The notes under the pieces: model-generated
Databases searched by the model: none
The model's input: only the letters and a program-made list of their open reading frames with translations
Told to the model about the DNA's origin: nothing
Translations under genes and position numbers: made by a program
Shown: piece after piece, positions 19,119 to 28,283 of the stretch
Layout: each line of letters opens with the position of its first letter
How positions within the stretch are numbered: the first letter of the stretch is position 1
From: Lachnospiraceae bacterium
Lineage (GTDB): Bacteria > Bacillota > Clostridia > Lachnospirales > Lachnospiraceae
Length of the DNA: 64,000 bases
Assembly: GCA_910575075.1 (NCBI GenBank)
Contig: CAJTCY010000004.1
Location: 124,001-188,000, forward strand
Reading direction: 5' to 3'

Positions 19119-20300
19119 TTAATTATTCAGCAATAAATCTGTTCTGATATACCCAGTCGTGCCATTCCATTCTACCTTGGTCCAGCCCTCTGCATAACTC
19201 AAAATTACTTTAATACTGTCGCCAACGGCCGTAGTTCCCAAAAGCTCTGCCGTTTCACTCATAGAAGAACGCACATTATAGCCATTGTTCGCAGTCAATA
19301 CCTTACCTTCCGGAACATAATTGATACCGCTGGATTCCCCGTCGTCAGAACTATCGTCTTGCGAACTGCTGTCTGCGGAAGCATCAGCCTCTGAACTGTC
19401 ATTTTCAGAAGCACTATCATCTGCCGGCTGTTCCTCTGGTTTCTGCTCCTCCTGCTTGGGCTCTTCCGGTTTCTGCTCTTCTTCCTTCGGTTCTTCCGGT
19501 TCTGGAGCAGAATAATTCTCTTTCCATTTAAGAATCGCCTCTGTAACCTCGTTCATTCTCTTCTGCAGTTCATCACTGCCTTCCATGGTCTTATCATACT
19601 TAGCCTGGATCTCTAACTGAAGTTTCTGTACTTCCTCACTGTTCTCAAATTCTGTAATCAAATTAAGAATTTTCTTTTTCGTTTTCTGCTCTTTAATTTC
19701 ACGGTTAAAAGAACTGTAACGGTTGTTAATATACAGTTCCCCCTGCTTATTTGTCTGAACATAGAAAATATTTATACCAGGAAGACTGCCTTCCACACCC
19801 GCAAGTTTCATATCATAAGAAGCCAGCACAATATACTCGTCCTCTGTTCTCCCTGTCTCTACCATGCAGGAAACATTGTCATAACTTTCTACATGCTCAT
19901 TCATCATCTTAATATAATCTTTTTCCATATCGGACAAATATTTTGCCAATTGTGAGAGCTTGTCCAAATCTCCTGCTGCATAAGAATTATAATAAGTAGA
20001 TACCAACTCTGTAATTTCCGGATGCGACTCTGGCTGCTGACTGTCATCAGCCACATCACTCTCCATATCTTCCGCGCCCTGGTCACTGTTGTTATCATCC
20101 TTCACAGTCTCTTCCTGCTGGCTGTCCTGCTTCCCTGATGAAGAGTTCCCGCTGTTCTTATTATCACACGCACTGACAGACAATACCAAAACAAGGGCAA
20201 ATGTCATCACCCCTCCTGATATATATCGTACATTTGCTTTACAAAAATCTGCTATTTTATCTATACTAAATACGGAATCTGTGTTCTTATTATCCTTCAT
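19119..20300 (-). CDS. SH3-domain protein, probably membrane-anchored or lipoprotein
   Basis: A 393-residue surface protein. After a 30-residue hydrophilic start comes a hydrophobic segment (about 31-44) that ends in VSAC, a lipobox-like site with Cys45. Then come a serine- and acid-rich linker, a helical domain of about 170 residues, a low-complexity stretch of EEPKPEEQ-type repeats followed by Ser/Asp-rich sequence (about 265-325), and a C-terminal bacterial SH3 domain (YNVRSSMSETAELLGTTAVGD and WTKVEWNGTTGYI). Such SH3 domains usually bind peptidoglycan. The unusually long n-region leaves open whether it is a lipoprotein or a simple single-pass protein. AAAGGAG precedes the ATG. Confidence 0.8.
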   Translation of the reverse strand: MKDNKNTDSVFSIDKIADFCKANVRYISGGVMTFALVLVLSVSACDNKNSGNSSSGKQDSQQEETVKDDNNSDQGAEDMESDVADDSQQPESHPEITELVSTYYNSYAAGDLDKLSQLAKYLSDMEKDYIKMMNEHVESYDNVSCMVETGRTEDEYIVLASYDMKLAGVEGSLPGINIFYVQTNKQGELYINNRYSSFNREIKEQKTKKKILNLITEFENSEEVQKLQLEIQAKYDKTMEGSDELQKRMNEVTEAILKWKENYSAPEPEEPKEEEQKPEEPKQEEQKPEEQPADDSASENDSSEADASADSSSQDDSSDDGESSGINYVPEGKVLTANNGYNVRSSMSETAELLGTTAVGDSIKVILSYAEGWTKVEWNGTTGYIRTDLLLNN

Positions 20301-20407
20301 ATATTCTCCTTTATCTATCTATGCAGTCCCTCCTGGAACTGTAATCTTATATGCAAAATCTTCTGTCCATATGTGCGACAGAAAATTTAAAATCAAAAGT
20401 ACCAAAT

Positions 20408-20478
20408 GCACCCAGAGGGAATCGAACCCCCAGCCCCAGAACCGGAATCTGGTATTTTATCCGTTAAACTATGGGTGC
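20408..20478 (-). tRNA. tRNA-Arg (anticodon CCG)
   Basis: On the minus strand the 71 bases fold as a complete cloverleaf: acceptor GCACCC/GGGTGC, D-arm with AGTTTAACGGATAAA, anticodon stem CCAGA/TCTGG around the loop TTCCGGT (anticodon CCG, reads CGG), a short variable loop and T-arm GGGGGTTCGATTCCCTC. CCA is not encoded. It is a stand-alone gene between the SH3-protein gene and aroK. Confidence 0.93.
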
Positions 20479-20551
20479 GCTCTGATTATTTTTTCGAACT
20501 AGGTTAGTATAACACACTTTTTTCTAAAAATCAAAAGAATTTTGCCAGTTC

Positions 20552-21064
20552 TTATAAATTTTTCATTTTCTTTACAATTTCTTTTGAAATTTCGTCAGGC
20601 GAACGTCCGTCTGTGGCAACTACAAGATCTCCTGCCGCCTGGTAAAAAGGATTTCTTTGCGCCAAAAGACTGCCGATATATTCTAAATTCATATTTCCAT
20701 TCAGCACTGGGCGCCCTTTATCCTGTTTCACTCTTTCTAAAATAGTCCCCGGTTCCGCCGTCAAAAGCACCACACTTCCATTCTTGCGCATCAAAGCTAC
20801 ATTTTCCTCACGCATTGCCATTCCGCCTCCGCAGGAAATAATCTTATGTTTCGCTCCTGCAAGTTCCACAAGCAGGGCTGTTTCCAGCTCACGGAATACC
20901 TGTTCTCCTTGTTTCTCAAATATTTCTGTTATACTCTGGTTCTGCTGACGCGAAATCTGCTCATCTGTATCTATTTCTTCATATCCCAGCAAACTGGCAA
21001 GGCTGCGGGACACCGTACTTTTTCCAGTTCCCATAAATCCAATCAAATATATATTCTGTTTCAT
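20552..21064 (-). CDS. aroK: Shikimate kinase
   Basis: Phosphorylates shikimate at the 3-hydroxyl with ATP, step five of the chorismate pathway. The 170-residue protein has Walker A GFMGTGKST at residues 9-17, the shikimate-binding DTDEQI, and SCGGGMAMREEN. The start ATG at 21064 overlaps the aroD stop by four bases (ATGA), so the two are translated together; the longer open frame upstream is aroD sequence in another frame. Partner genes aroE and a DAHP synthase are transcribed divergently about 1 kb away. Confidence 0.96.
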   Translation of the reverse strand: MKQNIYLIGFMGTGKSTVSRSLASLLGYEEIDTDEQISRQQNQSITEIFEKQGEQVFRELETALLVELAGAKHKIISCGGGMAMREENVALMRKNGSVVLLTAEPGTILERVKQDKGRPVLNGNMNLEYIGSLLAQRNPFYQAAGDLVVATDGRSPDEISKEIVKKMKNL

Positions 21065-21819
21065 TCCCGACCCATGCTTTCTGAAAGTTTGTCCAAAATC
21101 ATAATGGTATCTTCTATAAGAAGCTGTCCTGGCGCTGACGCCTTTCCTGCACTTGCAAAAGTTATACAAGAACCAAAGAGCTGGCCGCTGACTCTGGAGA
21201 CAGCTCCCAGACCTCCCATTGCCATAGCCGCCAAAAGATACTCTGGTGAACTTTCTTTCATGCCCGCCGCAGCCTCCATAAGATGTATCACGTCCATTGA
21301 AGTTTGTGGCATAACTGCGAGTTTGCCAATGTCTGCTCCTGTACGCTGCATATCCTGAAATTCCCGGCGCATCTGCTGTACATCTGGAGTATAGGAAAAA
21401 TAATGCTGGGAGCCGATTACCTTCTGGCCCATACCGTGAAGCTGTTCAATCACATCTGAAGCTTCCAACAGTTCCCTCACTTCCACATCCAGTAAATCTG
21501 CACCTCCATTTCCAGCAATACTTTTTAAGAGGAGCCTATATGTTTCTTCTGCTATTTCTCGCTGTCCTCCTTGTGCTTTGCTGCGGAAAGTGCACAGCAG
21601 TATAGTATTCCTGCACATTTCAGACAGCTCTTCCAATACTTCTTCCACCTGATTCCATTGATCCACCTGACTATACCAGTCCATCCGCCATTCCAACGCA
21701 GCTGCACCCTGCTTTATTCCCTGCTGTGCCGCCTTTCGTATTTCATTCTTTCCTGTTTCAGTGATTGGCACACATATTACTGGTTTTCCTGTTCCCAGGC
21801 TGTATCCTTTTATCTTCAT
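21061..21819 (-). CDS. aroD: Type I 3-dehydroquinate dehydratase
   Basis: Dehydrates 3-dehydroquinate to 3-dehydroshikimate through a Schiff base with an active-site lysine. The 252-residue protein shows the type I blocks ALEWRMDWY (catalytic-site glutamate and arginine), LLCTFRSKAQGG, the His in SQHYFSYTPDV and the Schiff-base lysine in ADIGKLAVMPQ near residue 169, followed by MAMGGLGAVSRV. It is 252 residues, typical. It heads a two-gene unit with aroK. Confidence 0.96.
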   Translation of the reverse strand: MKIKGYSLGTGKPVICVPITETGKNEIRKAAQQGIKQGAAALEWRMDWYSQVDQWNQVEEVLEELSEMCRNTILLCTFRSKAQGGQREIAEETYRLLLKSIAGNGGADLLDVEVRELLEASDVIEQLHGMGQKVIGSQHYFSYTPDVQQMRREFQDMQRTGADIGKLAVMPQTSMDVIHLMEAAAGMKESSPEYLLAAMAMGGLGAVSRVSGQLFGSCITFASAGKASAPGQLLIEDTIMILDKLSESMGRE

Positions 21820-21959
21820 AATTGTCCTTCACTTTTCGTTTTACAATATCAATATCAGATATCGAGCTTTTCCTTCTGGTGAAAACCTCTCATGTCAGAC
21901 CATTATATACCTTAAAAGCAAAACCTGCAAGTTTAAGTTTCCCCATTTTTTGATTTTAT

Positions 21960-22090
21960 AGTACCAAAAGGTTTCCAGCACAAAGTGATGGAAACACTTT
22001 GCACAGAAAAGTGCTATGGAAAGCTAGCTTTCCAGACACTTTTTGTGCAAGGTGTCTATGCTGCCAAAGGCAGCAAGACCTTTTGGTACT
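21960..22090. repeat. Branched palindromic element between aroD and aroE
   Basis: A perfect 13-base closing stem (AGTACCAAAAGGT at 21960-21972 and its complement at 22078-22090) encloses several further stems: GCACAAAGTG with CACTTTGCAC, the 18-base palindrome TGGAAAGCTAGCTTTCCA at 22017-22034, GACAC with GTGTC, and GCTGCC-AAA-GGCAGC near 22060-22075. It is in the 395-base gap between divergent aroD and aroE starts and has no open frame. The rest of that gap is AT-rich and must hold both promoters. Confidence 0.75.
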
Positions 22091-22214
22091 AAAATATCGG
22101 TTGTTGTTAAAAAGGGGGAAACTCAAACTGCAAGTCATTGACATATTTTTTATAATCCTTTAAGATAATTCAGGAACAATTTCCTATATAAATCAAATGA
22201 AATCAGGTGAACAC

Positions 22215-23084
22215 ATGAATTACCAAATTACCGGAAATACAAAACTCACTGCTCTTCTGGGCAGTCCGGTTTCGCACAGCATTTCCCCTCAGATGCACAA
22301 TGAGGCATTTTACCAGCTTGGGCTGGATTATGTATATCTTGCCTTTGATGTCACCCCTGAAACCTTAGGAGACGCTGTCAAGGGATTGAAAGCTGCTGGT
22401 ATCTGCGGTTTCAATCTGACGATGCCTTTAAAAGTACATATTTTACCTCTTTTAGATGAACTCACTCCTGCCGCAAGGCTTGCTGGTGCAGTTAACACTG
22501 TGATCGTAAAGAACGGCAGGATGATTGGGCACACCACCGATGGCACCGGTTATATGCGTTCTGTCATTGATGCAGGATACAACATCATTGGAAAAAAAAT
22601 GACGCTTTTAGGCGCTGGCGGCGCAGCCACCGCCATCTGTGTACAGGCAGCGCTGGACGGCGTTTCTTCTATTGATATGTTCAAGCGGAAAAATGCTTCC
22701 TGGGATAAAACTATGGAGTTCTGTCAGCAGACGGCTTTTGAAACCGGCTGCAAAATAAATCTTCTGGATTTTAACGATACAGACCTTCTTGCAGAAAGCA
22801 TATCCAAAAGTGCTGTTTTAACGAATGCCACCAGTCTTGGCATGGCTCCGGATACCGATATAAGTCCTATTCCTGATCCTGCCATGCTGCGCCAGGATCT
22901 TATCGTATCGGACATTATATACAATCCACGAAAAACGCTTCTGATAGAGCAGGCAGAACAACAGGGCTGTCCCTGCTTTAACGGTCTGTATATGCTGCTG
23001 TATCAGGGCGCTGCCGCATTTACCTGCTGGACTGGCAGAGAAATGCCCATTGATGTGATCAAGCAAAAATATTTTTCCAACTAG
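22215..23084 (+). CDS. aroE: Shikimate dehydrogenase
   Basis: Reduces 3-dehydroshikimate to shikimate with NADPH. The 289-residue protein has the substrate motif LLGSPVSHSISPQMHNEAF near residues 14-32, NLTMPLK with the catalytic lysine, the aspartate in HTTDGTGYM, and the nucleotide-binding LLGAGGAATAI. I chose the ATG at 22215 because AGGTGA lies 6 bases upstream; an ATG 18 bases earlier lacks one. The next gene, DAHP synthase, starts 18 bases after the stop, so they form an operon. Confidence 0.95.
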   Translation: MNYQITGNTKLTALLGSPVSHSISPQMHNEAFYQLGLDYVYLAFDVTPETLGDAVKGLKAAGICGFNLTMPLKVHILPLLDELTPAARLAGAVNTVIVKNGRMIGHTTDGTGYMRSVIDAGYNIIGKKMTLLGAGGAATAICVQAALDGVSSIDMFKRKNASWDKTMEFCQQTAFETGCKINLLDFNDTDLLAESISKSAVLTNATSLGMAPDTDISPIPDPAMLRQDLIVSDIIYNPRKTLLIEQAEQQGCPCFNGLYMLLYQGAAAFTCWTGREMPIDVIKQKYFSN

Positions 23085-23102
23085 ACAAAGGAGTGATGTA
23101 AT

Positions 23103-24134
23103 ATGAGTTTTACATTTTTAAAAGAACTTCCCAGCCCTGAAGAAATCAAAAAAGAATATGGACTTTCCAAATCATCGGTCCGCATGAAACAGGAACGGGA
23201 CAAAATGATCCGAGATATTATCACCGGCGAATCCGACAAATTTTTAGTGATCATCGGACCTTGTTCTGCTGACAATGAAGATGCTGTCTGCGATTACATC
23301 CATCGCCTCAGCCGTGTACAGGAAAAAACATCAGACCGTCTGGTGATTGTTCCCAGAATCTACACCAACAAGCCGCGAACCACTGGAGAAGGTTACAAAG
23401 GTATTGCCCATCAGCCTGACCCTGAAAAACGCCCAGATATGCTTGCTGGTCTTATTGCCATGCGGAAAATGCATATCCGGGCATTGGAAGAAAGCGGCCT
23501 TTCCTCAGCAGATGAAATGCTCTATCCTGAAAACTGGTCTTATGTAGAAGATCTTCTCTCCTACGTTGCCATCGGCGCACGTTCAGTAGAAGACCAGCAC
23601 CACCGCCTTACAGTCAGCGGTTTTGATGTTCCAGCGGGAATGAAGAATCCCACCAGTGGGGATTTTTCCGTAATGCTGAATTCTGTGTATGCCGGACAGC
23701 ATCCGCATCACTTTGTGTTCCGGGGATACGAAGTACGCACTACAGGGAATCCCCTGACACATGTTATTCTCCGCGGAGCTGTAAATAAACGTGGAGTCTG
23801 TATTCCAAATTATCACTATGAAGATCTGGAACGTTTGATACAGATGTATGACAAAATGGATTTAAAACATCCTGCCGCTATCATAGACTCCAACCACTCC
23901 AATTCCAATAAGCAATATGAACAGCAGATCCGTATTGTGAAAGAGGTCATGCACAACCGGAAAATTTCTCCTGAAATTCACAAACTGGTAAAAGGTGTTA
24001 TGATCGAGAGTTATATTGAACCAGGCTGCCAAAAAGTGGGGGAGCATGTCTATGGCAAATCCATTACAGACCCTTGTCTTGGCTGGGAAGAATCTGAGGA
24101 GCTTCTCTATCACATTGCAGAAATGAACCCCTAA
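23103..24134 (+). CDS. aroG: 3-deoxy-7-phosphoheptulonate (DAHP) synthase, AroG type
   Basis: Condenses phosphoenolpyruvate and erythrose 4-phosphate in the first step of aromatic amino acid synthesis. The 343-residue protein is of the E. coli AroFGH class (type Ia): VIIGPCSADNEDAV, PRIYTNKPRTTGEGYKG, GARSVEDQHHR and DSNHSNSNKQ are visible, the last two with metal ligands. The N-terminal extension that carries feedback inhibition in E. coli is present in part. AAAGGAG stands 9 bases before the start. Paralogue naming (aroF, G or H) cannot be decided from this sequence. A strong terminator follows. Confidence 0.92.
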   Translation: MSFTFLKELPSPEEIKKEYGLSKSSVRMKQERDKMIRDIITGESDKFLVIIGPCSADNEDAVCDYIHRLSRVQEKTSDRLVIVPRIYTNKPRTTGEGYKGIAHQPDPEKRPDMLAGLIAMRKMHIRALEESGLSSADEMLYPENWSYVEDLLSYVAIGARSVEDQHHRLTVSGFDVPAGMKNPTSGDFSVMLNSVYAGQHPHHFVFRGYEVRTTGNPLTHVILRGAVNKRGVCIPNYHYEDLERLIQMYDKMDLKHPAAIIDSNHSNSNKQYEQQIRIVKEVMHNRKISPEIHKLVKGVMIESYIEPGCQKVGEHVYGKSITDPCLGWEESEELLYHIAEMNP

Positions 24135-24139
24135 AAAAG

Positions 24140-24174
24140 CTGCTCTAGAGCATGTTTAAAATACTCTAGAGCAG
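24140..24174. terminator. Bidirectional terminator of the aroE operon and xerD
   Basis: CTGCTCTAGAG at 24140-24150 pairs perfectly with CTCTAGAGCAG at 24164-24174. Six A precede and a T-rich tract follows, so it can end transcripts from both strands. It overlaps the xerD stop codon at 24166. Confidence 0.85.
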
Positions 24175-25065
24175 TCTCTTTTTCTCTCTGGGATGTGTTT
24201 TCGCATACACTTCCCGCACTTTATTTTCTCCAATCTGCGCATACATCTGAGTCGTGGAAATATCTGCGTGCCCAAGCATTTCCTGTACAGAACGAATATC
24301 CGCCCCATTGCTGACCAGATGAACTGCAAAAGAATGCCGCAGCGTATGCGGTGTCAATTCTCCGGTAATTCCCGCCTTTTTTCCATATAATTTAACCAGC
24401 TTCCAAAATCCCTGGCGGCTCATAGCCTGTCCAGAACAATTGGTAAACAAGTAAGTGCTGTCGTTCTTGGCAAGCAGTATCTTTCTTCCCTGCTGAAGAT
24501 ATTGCTCGACAGCCAGTTTCGCTTCTGTGCCAAAAGGAATAATCCGTTCTTTCCCTCCATCTCTACAGGTGATATATTCCATTTGAAGATTAATGTCGGA
24601 AAGCCTTAAAGAAACCAGCTCAGATACCCTGATTCCAGTAGCATATAATAATTCCAGCATCGCCCTGTCCCGAAGTTCTTTAGGGGAATTCCCTTTTGCC
24701 TGTTCCAATAACCGAAAGGTCTCTTCTTCCGTTAAAACGGACGGTATTTTCTTCTCCACTTTCGGTGCTTTTAATTCCCCGGCAACATTCTGCTTCAAAT
24801 ATCCATCTTTCTGCAAATAATGAAAAAATGCCTTCAGGGACGCTATATTTCTGGAAATAGTAGCTGGTTTTCTCCCCTGCTTTTCCAAAAATAAAATATA
24901 GGAATTCAATCCTGTGGCAGTAATCTGTTCCGCCCTTAAGATGCCCTGATCTGCAAAATATTGATTCAATTTTTTCAAATCCCGTTCATAGGACACAATT
25001 GTATTCTCCGAAGTCCTGCGAACCTCTTTCATATACTGAATAAATTTTTGGATTTCATCTGTCAT
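24166..25065 (-). CDS. xerD: Tyrosine recombinase XerD
   Basis: Resolves chromosome dimers at dif together with XerC or alone. The 299-residue protein has the N-terminal SAM-like DNA-binding domain (FIQYMKEVRRTSENTIVSYERDL in part) and the catalytic domain with the R in LYATGIRVSEL, then HTLRHSFAVHLVSNG, LGHADISTTQMY (catalytic Tyr). All of R-K-H-R-H-Y appear present. Length and context (single copy, beside housekeeping genes, no phage genes) favour the chromosomal Xer protein over an integrase. GGGG upstream of the ATG is a weak ribosome binding site. Confidence 0.9.
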   Translation of the reverse strand: MTDEIQKFIQYMKEVRRTSENTIVSYERDLKKLNQYFADQGILRAEQITATGLNSYILFLEKQGRKPATISRNIASLKAFFHYLQKDGYLKQNVAGELKAPKVEKKIPSVLTEEETFRLLEQAKGNSPKELRDRAMLELLYATGIRVSELVSLRLSDINLQMEYITCRDGGKERIIPFGTEAKLAVEQYLQQGRKILLAKNDSTYLFTNCSGQAMSRQGFWKLVKLYGKKAGITGELTPHTLRHSFAVHLVSNGADIRSVQEMLGHADISTTQMYAQIGENKVREVYAKTHPREKKRLL

Positions 25066-25191
25066 AAATCAATTACCCCGTCTGTTGTTTTCTTAAAGCA
25101 TCCTGAATTTCCTGATAGATTACATTATAATAACATTTTTCCGGAAAATCAAATAGTATTTTCCCCGATTTTTGGCGGTTTTTCGACATAC

Positions 25192-25236
25192 TACAAGATA
25201 TCGTCATGAAGATATTCACGCTCTCTATATCTTGTA
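25192..25236. other. Inverted repeat in the spoIIM-xerD gap
   Basis: TACAAGATAT at 25192-25201 and ATATCTTGTA at 25227-25236 are perfect complements around a 25-base loop. On the minus strand no T-run follows, and a single 0A-box core (TTCGACA at 25182-25188) stands next to it. Function unknown; it lies in the leader of xerD. Confidence 0.4.
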
Positions 25237-25244
25237 AATTTCCC

Positions 25245-25880
25245 TTAAAAAATATTTAATATCTTTTTCAAAATAAACGGATTTATGTAACTTTCAAGAA
25301 AAATTCCCGTAATAAATATAACAACCAACCCTGCAGACGCCACCAATCCCGCCATATAAATATATCTTCGGTCCGCTCCTTGCTGCTGTCTGTCCTGGTA
25401 CAATCGTCTCCGTAAATATATCGTAAGCCAGCAATACAGAATATACACCGGCACATAAAATAAATACTGTGGAAACAGCCCTCCTAACACCAGCAGAATT
25501 CCTTTTATTCCATATTTGGCGACCGCTGCTGAAAGCATAAACCCAATCGAAAATCCCTGCCATCCCAGAAGCAGATTACCTGCAATAACTCCCAGAGAAG
25601 TAAATGCCAGAAGACAGAGCATCAAAAGCAGCGGCACACGTTCTCCAAGAATATAAAAAAGCAGGTTCTCTCCATTTATATCTGTATACTGAAATTTCTC
25701 CACAAAATAATCATTAAGAATTCCCGCATTGGAAACGGCTTCTCTTCCCATCAGATTCGCCATAACAATTCCCGCTGCAAAAGCTCCCAAAAAAGCCCCC
25801 TGCATAAGACGTACCCATAAAGAACCTCCGGAAAATATTCCTTTCTGCCGCTTTTGACTCAGATTCAATATTTTTTTCAT
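25245..25880 (-). CDS. spoIIM: Stage II sporulation protein M
   Basis: Part of the SpoIIDMP machine that dissolves septal peptidoglycan and drives forespore engulfment; SpoIIM is the membrane scaffold. The 211-residue protein is very hydrophobic with about five membrane segments (near 28-47, 78-104, 107-130, 135-158 and 178-200) separated by short basic loops, and the GWQGFSIGFMLSAAVAKYG block of the family. It is upstream of xerD on the same strand. Confidence 0.88.
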   Translation of the reverse strand: MKKILNLSQKRQKGIFSGGSLWVRLMQGAFLGAFAAGIVMANLMGREAVSNAGILNDYFVEKFQYTDINGENLLFYILGERVPLLLMLCLLAFTSLGVIAGNLLLGWQGFSIGFMLSAAVAKYGIKGILLVLGGLFPQYLFYVPVYILYCWLTIYLRRRLYQDRQQQGADRRYIYMAGLVASAGLVVIFITGIFLESYINPFILKKILNIF

Positions 25881-25948
25881 ACAATACTCATTCTTTTTTT
25901 TTCTATCTTATGCAGGTCTCATACAAAAAATTATTCTATGTCCATATT

Positions 25949-26494
25949 TTATTTCTGATATTTATTTTTATATGCCATAATCCCGGCAACCGTTTTGCCA
26001 TCCTGAATTACTCCCTGGTAGATCAGATCACAGAGTTCTTCCAAAGTATATGGTTCCAGGTCGATAAATTCTCCTTCATCCAAATGCTGTTCAGAAGGTA
26101 TCAGATTTCGTGCCACATACACATCAACCATTTCATTGCAGAACGCCACAGTAGTTCTTAAGGAAAGCAAAAATTCTAAATTGTCACAACGGTAGCCAGT
26201 CTCTTCTTCCAACTCCCGGGACGCGCATTCTATGGTAGGCTCTGACACGGAATCCCTGGAACCTGCCGGTATTTCCAGCGTAAAACGCTCCAATGCATTT
26301 CGATACTGACGTACCAGCAGCAGTCTCCCGTCTGGTAATACAGGAACCACTGCCGCAGCTCCTTTGCGATGTTCTACATAATCCCATTTCTCTATTTTAC
26401 CATCTGGCAATTCCATATAATCGGTATAAATGTCCAAGATAGACCCTCTATGTTCCAATACCCTGTTTACCCGTTTAATCAATGTCTGTTCCAT
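25949..26494 (-). CDS. nudF: NUDIX hydrolase, ADP-ribose pyrophosphatase type
   Basis: Probably hydrolyses ADP-ribose to AMP and ribose 5-phosphate. The 181-residue protein has the Nudix box in the order G-x5-E-x7-REUxEExGU (from GSRDSVSEPTIECASRELEEETG, residues about 80-102), preceded by LLVRQYRNALERFTLEIPAG, which is typical of the ADPRase branch. GGAGG stands 8 bases before the ATG. The substrate is inferred from the family only. Confidence 0.88.
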   Translation of the reverse strand: MEQTLIKRVNRVLEHRGSILDIYTDYMELPDGKIEKWDYVEHRKGAAAVVPVLPDGRLLLVRQYRNALERFTLEIPAGSRDSVSEPTIECASRELEEETGYRCDNLEFLLSLRTTVAFCNEMVDVYVARNLIPSEQHLDEGEFIDLEPYTLEELCDLIYQGVIQDGKTVAGIMAYKNKYQK

Positions 26495-26551
26495 TTTTTT
26501 CCTCCATTTCTGTTATCAGTGGGATCGTGGTCTTTCCTATGAAAGAACAAA

Positions 26552-26576
26552 ACCGCCAACAAAAATTGTTGACGGT
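26552..26576 (-). terminator. Terminator of rny
   Basis: ACCGCCAACAA at 26552-26562 pairs with TTGTTGACGGT at 26566-26576 with one mismatch. On the minus strand a T-rich tract (TTTTGTTCTTTC) follows. It begins 8 bases after the rny stop. Confidence 0.75.
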
Positions 26577-26584
26577 CTTAAATT

Positions 26585-28141
26585 TTACTTAGCGTAATCA
26601 GTTACGCGTGATTCACGAATTACGTTGACTTTGATCTGTCCCGGATACTCCAAATCATTTTCAATCTGCTTCGAAATATCCCGTGCTAACAGAACCATAT
26701 CGGCATCTGTAATCTGATCTGGAACTACCATAATCCGAATCTCTCTGCCCGCTTGAATAGCAAATGACTTATCCACTCCCTTAAAGCCGTTGGCGATATC
26801 CTCCAGCTGCTTCAGTCTGTTTGAATATGTTTCCAATGTCTCTCTTCTCGCACCTGGTCTGGCTGCTGAAATTGCATCCGCTGCCTGTACCAAACATGCA
26901 ATCAGAGACTGTGCTTCTACATCTCCGTGATGTGCTTCCACTGCATTAATAATAGTAGCGCTTTCTTTGTATTTTCTACATAAGTCCACACCAATTTGAA
27001 TATGAGAGCCTTCCATTTCATGGTCAACAGATTTTCCGATATCATGGAGCAGTCCAGCACGCTTCGCCTGTCTTACATCCACACCAATCTCTGCTGCCAA
27101 TAATCCTGAAAGCTGCGCCACTTCAATGGAATGCTTCAATGCATTCTGTCCATAACTTGTCCTGAATTTCATCTTGCCAAGCAGACGGACAAGCTCTGGA
27201 TGAATTCCATGTACACCAACTTCCAGAGTTGCGGCTTCTCCTTCCTCCCGAATCATGGTTTCCACTTCTTTCTGTGCCTTCTCAACCATTTCTTCAATTC
27301 TCGCTGGATGGATACGTCCATCCACGATAAGTTTTTCCAAAGCAATACGCGCCACTTCCCGACGGACAGGATCAAATCCGGAAAGTATCACCGCCTCTGG
27401 AGTATCATCAATGATCAGATCCACACCTGTCATTGTTTCCAGGGTCCTAATATTCCTGCCTTCCCTTCCGATGATTCGTCCCTTCATCTCGTCATTGGGA
27501 AGCTGAACTACAGAGATTGTGGTCTCTGACACATGGTCTGCAGCACATTTCTGAATAGCAGTTACAATATATTCCCTTGCTTTCTTCCCTGCTTCCTCTT
27601 TTGCTTTGATTTCCATTTCTTTGATTAATTTTGCAGTATCAAGCTTCACATCATCTTCAATCATTTTTAAAAGATAATCTTTTGCCTGTTCAGAGGTTAA
27701 TCCTGAGATTCTTTCTAGTTCCTGTACGCGTTCTTCGTGCAGCTTAGCAACTTCCGCTTTTTGTCTGTTAATCTCTTCTTCTTTTGCCGCAAAACCCGCT
27801 TCCTTCTTCTCGATAGACTCTAATTTCTTATCCAGATTCTCTTCCTTCTGAATAATGCGTCGCTCGTTTCGCTGAATCTCATTCCGGCGTTCTTTGATTT
27901 CTTTATCAATCTCATTCTTGCTGCGGATTGACTCTTCCTTGATCTCCAGCATGGATTCCCGCTTTTTATTTTCAGCAGTCTTGACAGCTTCATCTATTAT
28001 CTCTCTTGCCTTCTCTTCTGCACTTCCAATCTTGGAATCTGCTACGCGTTTGCGATAAGCAACCGTGGAAAAGTAAGTAATAGGTACTGCGATAATTAAC
28101 GTGACTACTACAGCAGCTACAGCGATTAAAATTCCTGGCAC
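26585..28141 (-). CDS. rny: Ribonuclease Y
   Basis: A membrane-anchored endoribonuclease that starts mRNA decay in Firmicutes. The 518-residue protein has an N-terminal transmembrane helix (about residues 2-24), a long coiled coil (about 30-200) rich in E, K, R and Q, a KH domain ([19 protein letters not shown]) and an HD domain ([17 protein letters not shown]). The GTG start at 28141 is supported by AAGGAGGTGCTCCT immediately upstream. It has its own terminator and precedes neither a conserved partner downstream nor an operon upstream. Confidence 0.96.
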   Translation of the reverse strand: MPGILIAVAAVVVTLIIAVPITYFSTVAYRKRVADSKIGSAEEKAREIIDEAVKTAENKKRESMLEIKEESIRSKNEIDKEIKERRNEIQRNERRIIQKEENLDKKLESIEKKEAGFAAKEEEINRQKAEVAKLHEERVQELERISGLTSEQAKDYLLKMIEDDVKLDTAKLIKEMEIKAKEEAGKKAREYIVTAIQKCAADHVSETTISVVQLPNDEMKGRIIGREGRNIRTLETMTGVDLIIDDTPEAVILSGFDPVRREVARIALEKLIVDGRIHPARIEEMVEKAQKEVETMIREEGEAATLEVGVHGIHPELVRLLGKMKFRTSYGQNALKHSIEVAQLSGLLAAEIGVDVRQAKRAGLLHDIGKSVDHEMEGSHIQIGVDLCRKYKESATIINAVEAHHGDVEAQSLIACLVQAADAISAARPGARRETLETYSNRLKQLEDIANGFKGVDKSFAIQAGREIRIMVVPDQITDADMVLLARDISKQIENDLEYPGQIKVNVIRESRVTDYAK

Positions 28142-28283
28142 AGGAGCACCTCCTTATTTAGTTTTCATTGTACATATAGCAAAACATTTCCGTTTCTAAT
28201 ATGTCATATACAATAAACTGCACCCATGATATGCAGTCTAAAGACATGAATAACAACATACTGATTTTATACTTTTTTCTGCT

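Noticed and set aside
20408-20478. tRNA-Arg as an integration site of a mobile element
   Set aside because: No direct repeat of the tRNA 3' end, no integrase nearby; xerD at 24-25 kb is the housekeeping recombinase.
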